Of a stretch of 64,000 nucleotides of DNA, positions 58,410-64,000 are shown piece by piece. The notes under the pieces were generated by a model. It was not told where the DNA came from. It made no database searches and saw only the letters and a list, made by a program, of their open reading frames with translations. Where the stretch lies: positions 806,001-870,000 of the forward strand of contig CBDCEX010000018.1 of NCBI GenBank assembly GCA_965216025.1. Reading direction: 5' to 3'. The position numbers and the translations under genes are program-made. Each line of letters opens with the position of its first letter. Positions within the stretch are counted from its first letter, which is position 1. This DNA is from JADFQT01 sp965216025. Lineage in GTDB: Bacteria; Chloroflexota; Dehalococcoidia; Lucifugimonadales; UBA3495.

Positions 58410-59894
58410 ATGGCCGGGGGAGTTGTGGCGGGGGAGTTGTGGCATACCAGGGAGGTGGACACTGAACTAGACCTGAACGCGGCGAGTCGCGAAACTCTGC
58501 TGGAGATAATTGCCGGCCAGCGGGCAGTCATTGCCGATTTGCAAAGGCATACCAGGGAGGTGGACACTGAACTAGACCTGAACGCGGCGAGTCGCGAAAC
58601 TCTGCTGGAGATAATTGCCGGCCAGCGGGCAGTCATTGCCGATTTGCAAAGGCGGATTGGGGTTCTGGAATCCCGTCCCAACCGGCGCGGGTCGTCGGGG
58701 ATGCCGGGTAATCAGCCGCACTCCAGCCGGCAAGCGCCGGAGAAAAAGGAGCCCAGAAAGCCGCGCCGCCATGGCTTCGCCCGCCAGCGCATGACTCCTA
58801 CCCAGCGGGTGGAGCATGCCGTGGCGGTCTGTCCCGACTGCGGGACTCACCTGAACGGCGGATGGGTACAGCGAACTCGGGAAGTCATTGAGCTACCGGT
58901 GGCTCCGGTAGAAGTGACCGAGCACGCCCTGGTAGCCCGCATCTGTCCGGTATGCCAGCGGCGCCGGCTGCCCAAAGAGGCCCTGCAGGGGGTGGTTCTG
59001 GGCCAGCAGCGCCTGGGGGTCAATCTGGTAAGCCTGATGGTGACCCTGCGGGAGGAGGGACGGTTGCCCATAAGAATCATCCAATGGTACCTGGAGACCG
59101 TCCATCAGTTGTACCTGAGTGTTGGTGCCATCGTCCAGGCCGTCCATGGAGTAGCCCGTCAGGCTGAGACGGCGGTGCGAGAGGTGCTCGAGCAAGTCCG
59201 CGCCAGTCCCGTGGTGCAGGGCGACGAAACCGGCTGGCGCCAGGACGGGAGCAACGGCTATGTTTGGACCTTCAGCACTCCCAGCGAACGATACTTCCTG
59301 CGTCGGGGTCGGGATAAGGGGGTGGTGGATGAGGTGCTGGATTCCTCCTTCAGCGGAGTGTTGGTCAGTGATTTCTACGCCGCCTATAACCACTACCCGG
59401 GCCTGAAGCAACGGTGCTGGGCTCATCTGCTGCGGGATATCCATGACCTGAAAGGGTTGTACCCAGAAGACGCTGGGCTGGCTCAGTGGGCCGAGGCGGT
59501 TCACCAGGTCTACACGGAGGCCAAGGCCTCGGTCCTTCCCCGAGCCCAGCCAGGCCATCGCACCCAGCTAATGCTGGAGGAGAAACTAATGGTCTTGGCG
59601 CGGCCTTTCCTTAAAGATCCCCTGGCGGTTCAGGCCAAGCTCTGCCGGCGCATGGAACGGTTCATCAAGGAACTGTTTGTCTTCGTGTCGGACCCAGCCG
59701 TGCCCTCAGACAACAACGCCGCCGAGCGGAGCCTGCGGCATCTGGTAACCAGTCGCAAGATCAGCGGCGGCACCCGCTCAGGGCAGGGCACCGACAGCAA
59801 GATGACCTTGGCATCCCTCTTTGGCACCTGGCGGGCCAGAGGTCTCAATCCCCTCCTGGAATGCCGCCGGTTGCTCACTTCCCCTCAACTCTGA
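58410..59894 (+). CDS. IS66-family transposase with duplicated N-terminal coiled coil
   Basis: About 494 residues from ATG 58410 (an upstream TTG at 58380 is also possible). A 105-bp exact tandem duplication (58443-58547 and 58548-58652) doubles the 35-residue helix LDLNAASRETLLEIIAGQRA. Next come a zinc finger (CPDCGTHLN ... CPVCQRRR), and the DDE domain: VVQGDETGWRQDGSNGYVWT, VLVSDFYAAYNHYPGLKQRC and DNNAAERSLRHLVTSRKISG. Frame intact. The leader also holds GGGGGAGTTGTGGC twice in tandem. Confidence 0.93.
   Translation: MAGGVVAGELWHTREVDTELDLNAASRETLLEIIAGQRAVIADLQRHTREVDTELDLNAASRETLLEIIAGQRAVIADLQRRIGVLESRPNRRGSSGMPGNQPHSSRQAPEKKEPRKPRRHGFARQRMTPTQRVEHAVAVCPDCGTHLNGGWVQRTREVIELPVAPVEVTEHALVARICPVCQRRRLPKEALQGVVLGQQRLGVNLVSLMVTLREEGRLPIRIIQWYLETVHQLYLSVGAIVQAVHGVARQAETAVREVLEQVRASPVVQGDETGWRQDGSNGYVWTFSTPSERYFLRRGRDKGVVDEVLDSSFSGVLVSDFYAAYNHYPGLKQRCWAHLLRDIHDLKGLYPEDAGLAQWAEAVHQVYTEAKASVLPRAQPGHRTQLMLEEKLMVLARPFLKDPLAVQAKLCRRMERFIKELFVFVSDPAVPSDNNAAERSLRHLVTSRKISGGTRSGQGTDSKMTLASLFGTWRARGLNPLLECRRLLTSPQL
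58443..58652. repeat. Exact 105-bp tandem duplication
   Basis: Two identical copies inside the IS66 transposase gene, keeping frame (35 codons each). No base differs, so it is recent or homogenised. Confidence 0.95.
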
Positions 59895-59974
59895 ACAGTT
59901 TCGCAGCGGGGGCTGGGGATCAGGGGTCGGGGGGTTTGCTGGGGTCTTCGACTGTTTTTACCCGTAGACGATTT

Positions 59975-60014
59975 TTGTTGTGCCTCTCTATAATTTGTTG
60001 TGCCTCTCTATAAT
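59975..60014 (+). promoter_or_regulatory. Tandem duplicated -10 region ahead of a small-gene cassette
   Basis: TTGTTGTGCCTCTCTATAAT occurs twice back to back (59975-59994, 59995-60014), giving TATAAT at 59989 and 60009. For the first, TAGACG at 59965-59970 may be the -35 with an 18-base spacer. The next gene begins at 60047. Confidence 0.6.
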
Positions 60015-60046
60015 AAGAGCTTGAATAAGAGGCATCAAGGAACAGC

Positions 60047-60490
60047 ATGAGGCTACCTGAAGAATTCATAAAAGAGGTTCATAGCGTTTGCGTTGCCGTT
60101 AACGTTTCAGCAGATACCGTAATCGCTGCGATGGAAAGGCTGGTGGGTAACGATAACGCGCATGATTATTGGGTTTGGCATGGCCCAGGACCGAGTTTCG
60201 AGAGCTTAACTCTGGACCTAATGTTGATTGGGGATCGTTGTCTGTATGGCTATGAGTTAAGCGGGCAATCTGCTCTTGAGATATGTATTTTCCTTGATAC
60301 AGTGCACTCCGTAGCATTGACTCCTGTCAAACACGAAGTGGTTGCTTACACGCTATTACTCGCACGGGTCGAAAGGACCTTTACGACGAGAGTTTTTGGC
60401 AGGGAACGAGACTATGAGAAACTAAATAAATTTCGCAATAGTGTAATTCAAGGAGTATTACGGGCTAAACACTCCAAGGAGGGTAGCTAA
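60047..60490 (+). CDS. Hypothetical protein of a three-gene cassette
   Basis: 147 residues; AAGGAA lies 6 bases before ATG 60047. Mixed alpha-beta composition with no membrane helix: VCVAVNVSADTVIAAMERLV, LTLDLMLIGDRCLYGYELSG, VVAYTLLLARVERTFTTRVF and a basic C-terminal helix. I recognise no domain. Base composition is more AT-rich than the neighbours. The stop overlaps the next ATG (TAATGG), so the two are translationally coupled. Confidence 0.6.
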   Translation: MRLPEEFIKEVHSVCVAVNVSADTVIAAMERLVGNDNAHDYWVWHGPGPSFESLTLDLMLIGDRCLYGYELSGQSALEICIFLDTVHSVALTPVKHEVVAYTLLLARVERTFTTRVFGRERDYEKLNKFRNSVIQGVLRAKHSKEGS

Positions 60491-60840
60491 TGGCCGGAAT
60501 AGATACGATGGTTAGCCAGGTGCCTCAAGTTAGATGGATTGATGAATTGTTGAGGTTGCCCAGCGAATCGGAGCAGGAGGGGCGAATTCACAGCAATGAT
60601 GCGGTCCCGCTCGGTCCCACCGGGACCAAGAGGGAGGTTATCTTTTTTGGCCTTCTGCAAACGTTCTTGAACCTATTGGTTATTGCTTTGGCCAGCGCAT
60701 CTGTGGTGGCATTTGAGACTGGAAATACAGCGCTGGGTTTGGGAGCTTTGGCTCCCGCAATCGGGGGCTTCGTTGGTTTAACGGGACTTCAATGGCGAAT
60801 TACCAAACGTTGCATAGGGGTGAGTCGGAAAGGGACATAA
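60490..60840 (+). CDS. Hypothetical membrane protein of the cassette
   Basis: 116 residues. After a polar N-terminal half (WIDELLRLPSESEQEGRIHS) two membrane helices follow: IFFGLLQTFLNLLVIALASA and LGLGALAPAIGGFVGLTGLQ, and a basic tail KRCIGVSRKGT. Two helices plus a cytoplasmic domain is a common layout for small effector or channel-like partners, but no family is recognised. Confidence 0.6.
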   Translation: MAGIDTMVSQVPQVRWIDELLRLPSESEQEGRIHSNDAVPLGPTGTKREVIFFGLLQTFLNLLVIALASASVVAFETGNTALGLGALAPAIGGFVGLTGLQWRITKRCIGVSRKGT

Positions 60841-60846
60841 TTCCGG

Positions 60847-61044
60847 ATGTTCAAGTTCGATGGCTGGCCTCCGCTGGCGAACCATTGGTGGCAGGCAGCC
60901 TTTTACCTAAACTTGCCCTTCGAAATTATCCTGATTCTGCGAAATGACGGTTTTGGCCTGATAGTCGCAGCTTTTACGATCTGCATAACAGTTGTGGTAG
61001 CCGTCGAGATTCTAGAGAAAGCATCCGACAGGTGGTTGCCTTAG
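60847..61044 (+). CDS. Hypothetical small membrane protein of the cassette
   Basis: 65 residues from ATG 60847, six bases after the previous stop. One or two hydrophobic helices (WWQAAFYLNLPFEIILILRN and FGLIVAAFTICITVVVAVEI). No family recognised. Third member of the cassette; the run ends before aroA. Confidence 0.5.
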   Translation: MFKFDGWPPLANHWWQAAFYLNLPFEIILILRNDGFGLIVAAFTICITVVVAVEILEKASDRWLP

Positions 61045-61163
61045 AAGCTCGTAGCCTGGCATTGAAAGGCCCCTGCGGATATCACCCTGTTATAATTGTT
61101 GCTGGATCTACCAGCGCCGTAATTACTAACTGCCGTTAATGACCTTTCACCTGAGGCAATAGC

Positions 61164-62444
61164 ATGGAACAGCTCATACTCAAGCCCATCCGTTCCGTAG
61201 GCGGTCAAATTCAGCTGCCGGGTTCCAAGAGCCTGTCCAACCGGGTCCTGCTCCTGTCGGCCCTCGCCCAGGGGGACACGGAAGTGAGCAACCTGCTGGA
61301 TAGCGACGATACCCGGCACATGATTGCCGCCTTGCGCAGCCTGGGAACCAGCCTCCAGCTGTCGGAGGGCGGTACCCACTGCTCGGTTCAGGGATTGGGT
61401 GGCCCCTTCCCGGCGGGACAGGCCGACCTGTACCTGGGTGCATCTGGAACCGACATTCGGCTGCTTTGCTCGGCGGTATGCCTGGGCCAAGGGGTGTTCA
61501 CTTTAAGCGGTGAGCCGCGCATGGCGGAACGGCCGATCAAAGACCTGGTGGAGGCCCTCACTATGCTGGGCGCGAGTATAGATTACCTTCAGGAGGAGGG
61601 ATTTCCGCCACTGCGGATAAATGCTTCCGGATTGGCCGGGTCCCGCGTATCCATACGCGGCAACATCTCCAGTCAATACCTGACGAGCCTCCTCTCGGCC
61701 GCGCCCATGTCTGGCCAGAAGCTGCGCATCGACGTGGATGGGGAGCTGGTGTCCAAGCCCTACATAGACCTGACGCTGGATGTGATGCGACGCTTCGGCG
61801 TACCGGTGCAGAATGAGGATTATCGGACCTTCCTGGTGCCGGAGGTTGCCGGCTATCGGTCTCCGGGCAGCGCGTTGGTAGAGGGTGACGCATCATCGGC
61901 TAGCTACTTCCTTTCGGCGGCGGCGATAAAAGGGGGAACGGTCCGGGTCAATGGTGTGGGGTCCGATAGCGTGCAGGGCGATATTAAGCACGCCGACATT
62001 CTGGAGCAGATGGGCGCTGCGGTGCGCCGGGGGCCCGACTGGATCGAGGTTTCGGCGGGGCAGCTTCATGGCATCGATGTTGATCTAAACCACATGCCCG
62101 ACGCAGCTATGACCGTGGCGGCGACCGCCCTGTTCGCCGAGGGCAAGACGGTTATTCGGAATATCTACAACTGGCGGGTTAAGGAAACCGACCGTCTGGC
62201 GGCCATGGCCTCGGAGCTGCGCAAAGTGGGGGCGGAGGTGGTGGAGGGAAGGGATTACCTGGAGATTACCCCCCCTTCCCGCATACAGCCCGCGGTGATC
62301 GATACCTATAACGATCACCGCATGGCCATGTGTTTCTCCCTGGCCGCTCTGGGCGATGCCCAGATAACCATCAATAACCCGGGCTGCGTGTCCAAGACCT
62401 TCCCGGACTACTTCCAGAAGTTCGAGACTATTACTCGTTCCTAG
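61164..62444 (+). CDS. aroA: 3-phosphoshikimate 1-carboxyvinyltransferase (EPSP synthase)
   Basis: 426 residues. Joins shikimate-3-phosphate and PEP in the shikimate pathway. Motifs: LPGSKSLSNRVLLLSALAQG, GNISSQYLTSLLSAAPMSG, KETDRLAAMASELRKVGAEV and YNDHRMAMCFSLAALG. The PEP-site loop reads LGASGTDIRLL where class I enzymes have LGNAGTAMRPL; the Gly and Thr are kept, the Pro is Leu. pheA elsewhere in the window is downstream in the same pathway. About 120 bases of leader without a strong ribosome site. Confidence 0.97.
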   Translation: MEQLILKPIRSVGGQIQLPGSKSLSNRVLLLSALAQGDTEVSNLLDSDDTRHMIAALRSLGTSLQLSEGGTHCSVQGLGGPFPAGQADLYLGASGTDIRLLCSAVCLGQGVFTLSGEPRMAERPIKDLVEALTMLGASIDYLQEEGFPPLRINASGLAGSRVSIRGNISSQYLTSLLSAAPMSGQKLRIDVDGELVSKPYIDLTLDVMRRFGVPVQNEDYRTFLVPEVAGYRSPGSALVEGDASSASYFLSAAAIKGGTVRVNGVGSDSVQGDIKHADILEQMGAAVRRGPDWIEVSAGQLHGIDVDLNHMPDAAMTVAATALFAEGKTVIRNIYNWRVKETDRLAAMASELRKVGAEVVEGRDYLEITPPSRIQPAVIDTYNDHRMAMCFSLAALGDAQITINNPGCVSKTFPDYFQKFETITRS

Positions 62445-62477
62445 CTGGGTGCAGGCGATGCCATCCTTTCGTCATTG

Positions 62478-62495
62478 CGAGCGAAGCGAAGCAAT
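62478..62495. repeat. REP-like repeat fragment
   Basis: GAGCGAAGCGAAGCAATC, also at 36974-36996, between aroA and ychF. Confidence 0.6.
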
Positions 62496-62577
62496 CGAGC
62501 CCACAAGATTCCAAACCCCTGCTTCTACCCCTCGGTGACCGCTGCTCCTACCGCGAACAACCGGGTATAATCCTTCT

Positions 62578-63681
62578 ATGGATATTGGAATTATCGGATT
62601 GCCCCAAAGCGGCAAAACCACGGTTTTCAATGCCTTGACCCGGGGACAGGCCGAAACCTCCGGCGCCAGCGGTTCGGCCACGGAGACTCATTTGGGGGTG
62701 GTGAAGGTGCCGGATGCCCGGCTGGACCGTCTGGCGAAGATGTTCAACCCCAAAAAGGTGGTGCCGGCCGAGGTAAAGTATTTCGATTTACCCGGGTTGG
62801 GCTCGGTGGCTCAGACCCAGGGGATTACCGGTCAGCAGCGAAACCTTCTCCAGACCGCCGACGCCTTTCTGCTGGTGGTGCGGGCCTTCAGCAACCCGGC
62901 GGTGGTCCACCCCCTAGGCGATTCCAATCCCCAGCGGGACCTGGAGACCATGCTTGGAGAGTTGATATTCTCCGATCTGGAGATTCTGGAGCGAGCGGTG
63001 GGCCGGCTGGAAGACGGCATCAAAAAGGCCAAGGCGGCCGAAAGACCGGTCATGACCCGTCAACTGGAGGCCTTGGTGAAGGCTAAGGAGGCTCTGGAAC
63101 GAGGCCTCCCCATGCGGCGGCAGGCTCTTTCCGATTCCGAGACCCTCTTTCTGGCCGATTATCAGTTGCTGACCTACAAGCCGGTCATCGTTGCTTTCAA
63201 TACCGATGAAGTGATGCCCGAGGCGGCGCCGGATTTGAGCCTGGACCAACTTGACTTGTCCTCGGAGCAGCGGGAAGGCCTCGGCGAGGTGAACCTGTCG
63301 GCCAAGCTGGAGGCGGAGTTGGCCCTGATGCCCGACGAAGAGGAAGCCGAATTTCGGAGGGAACTGGGTCTCGCCGAGTCCGCCATGTCCCGGGTGATAA
63401 TAGTTAGCTACGAGACGGTCGGATTGGTCTCCTTCTTGACAGTGGGCAGCGATGAAGTGCGGGCCTGGAGCGTGCCCGCCGGTATTCCCGCCCAGGAGGC
63501 CGCCCGGACCATCCATACCGACTTCCAGCGGGGCTTCATCCGCGCCGAGGTAATTAGCTATCCGGATCTGGACCGGTGTGGCAGCATCGCCGAGGGCCGC
63601 AAGGGCGGTCTGCTGCGGTCCGAGGGGAAAACCTATCCGGTCAAGGATGGCGACGTCATCAACTTCCTGGTAAGCGTCTAG
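62578..63681 (+). CDS. ychF: Redox-regulated ATPase/GTPase YchF
   Basis: 367 residues. P-loop GLPQSGKTTVFNALTRG (residues 6-13 core), G3 DLPGLG, G4-like FNTDE (YchF proteins carry NxxE and prefer ATP), a helical coiled-coil domain at about 130-200, and a C-terminal TGS domain (DGDVINFLVSV, AEVISYPDLDRCGSIAEGRK). Ribosome-associated ATPase by family. Its TAG stop is formed at the end of the MITE that follows. Confidence 0.97.
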   Translation: MDIGIIGLPQSGKTTVFNALTRGQAETSGASGSATETHLGVVKVPDARLDRLAKMFNPKKVVPAEVKYFDLPGLGSVAQTQGITGQQRNLLQTADAFLLVVRAFSNPAVVHPLGDSNPQRDLETMLGELIFSDLEILERAVGRLEDGIKKAKAAERPVMTRQLEALVKAKEALERGLPMRRQALSDSETLFLADYQLLTYKPVIVAFNTDEVMPEAAPDLSLDQLDLSSEQREGLGEVNLSAKLEAELALMPDEEEAEFRRELGLAESAMSRVIIVSYETVGLVSFLTVGSDEVRAWSVPAGIPAQEAARTIHTDFQRGFIRAEVISYPDLDRCGSIAEGRKGGLLRSEGKTYPVKDGDVINFLVSV

Positions 63682-63826
63682 TATTACAACGACGGATCGC
63701 AAGAAAGGGATCTTGAGTACCCTTCATAGCAACCTGCCCACGCGCTCGACAGCTTTGTGGCCTTGCCTTCCGCGAAGCGATTTCCGGTCAAAAACTGACC
63801 AAATTGAGGAAGCGTCGTTGTAATAC
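63681..63826. mobile_element. MITE, 146 bp, at the ychF stop codon
   Basis: Perfect 14-bp terminal inverted repeats GTATTACAACGACG (63681-63694) and CGTCGTTGTAATAC (63813-63826) with TA on each side (63679-63680, 63827-63828), the pattern of IS630/Tc1-type non-autonomous elements. The ychF stop TAG uses the TA target and the first G of the element. No coding capacity. Confidence 0.92.
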
Positions 63827-63862
63827 TAGAAGGGTGTCTAAATCGCTGGTTTCTCCCCCTTG

Positions 63863-63927
63863 CCAAGGGGGAGACTAAGAGAGGGTGTTCTGACCCCGCC
63901 TAACCTCCCCTTGTTAAGGGGAGGGAC
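63863..63927. repeat. Two short palindromes at the window end
   Basis: CTCCCCCTTGCCAAGGGGGAG near 63863-63883 and CCTCCCCTTGTTAAGGGGAGG near 63905-63925. Both are hairpins of the type often seen as MITE-like repeats; no gene is supported from 63829 to 64000. Confidence 0.7.
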
Positions 63928-64000
63928 ATTTCGTCCATTCTCTAAGCCTGAGTCACTTCGGGTCGTTCATCCCAAACTGCGTCTACCATGTTGAACATTC

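Larger units (their letters stand above)
58353..59902 (+). mobile_element. IS66-family element, 1550 bp
   Basis: Ends GTAACTGTTCAGACTTGA (from 58353) and, read inwards from 59902, GAAACTGTTCAGAGTTGA form inverted repeats. An 8-bp duplication GCAGCGGG flanks it (58345-58352 and 59903-59910), the size expected for IS66. It carries only the large transposase gene; the small IS66 accessory orfs are absent. Confidence 0.92.

Noticed and set aside
1..64000. tRNA or rRNA genes
   Set aside because: I looked for TPsiC-like GGTTCGA contexts with matching stems; hits fall in dispersed repeats. A tRNA scan would be decisive.

Overview
The window looks like a chromosomal segment from an uncultured member of the Chloroflexota, possibly of the SAR202/Dehalococcoidia type. 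This is an inference. It rests on a very large protein with a YYY/DUF2298-type membrane domain (a family known from Chloroflexi and archaea), a complex I operon with no nuoEFG, and single-copy SDR, GMC, luciferase-like and SMP-30 oxidative genes. DNA is fairly GC-rich. No rRNA or tRNA gene was recognised.

Layout. 0.4-7.6 kb: a GIY-YIG nuclease gene between inverted hairpin repeats, a small Cys-rich protein, an SDR, an SMP-30 lactonase-like enzyme, a GMC oxidoreductase, a frameshifted luciferase-like monooxygenase, and a repeat-rich lipoprotein next to a pentapeptide-repeat protein. 7.6-12.2 kb: mobile DNA, with two IS630-type elements that share one TA dinucleotide, then a DsbA/FrnE-like gene whose redox motif reads TGA-Pro-Phe-Cys (candidate selenoprotein), an unknown Cys-rich protein and an IS630 HTH remnant. 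12.7-13.9 kb: a CinA-C/adenylyltransferase fusion. 14.1-25.7 kb: nuoABCDHIJKLMN with three small extra genes (two HicB-like, one double HPAxCxCxxC protein), ended by an intact ISAs1-family element with a 10-bp target duplication.

27-36.9 kb: a TIGR00725-like protein, enolase and GAPDH; a protein with a threefold NPxG-like repeat sitting behind a solo ISAs1 end; a 1566-residue GT-C/YYY membrane protein with two small membrane-associated proteins. 37.2-41.9 kb (minus strand): prephenate dehydratase, a Usp protein, three TrkA-type proteins and TrkH, i.e. a K+ uptake and sensing cluster. 42.2-46.3 kb: leucyl-tRNA synthetase and an IS1380 transposase. 46.8-50.7 kb: a cobalamin-binding protein, a small conserved protein, an MFS carrier and an HpaI aldolase.

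50.7-58.3 kb (minus strand): a compact corrin-ring operon (cbiC-cbiX-cbiD-cbiT-cobI-cobM-cbiG-cobJ) behind a near-consensus sigma70 promoter, a cobalamin riboswitch and an intrinsic terminator. CbiX, CbiD and CbiG indicate the early-cobalt (anaerobic-type) route. The downstream cobalamin-binding protein fits the same B12 theme. An IS66 element with an 8-bp target duplication lies just upstream of the promoter. 60.0-61.0 kb: a cassette of three unknown small genes behind a duplicated -10 region. 61.2-63.8 kb: aroA, ychF, and a MITE whose end coincides with the ychF stop codon.
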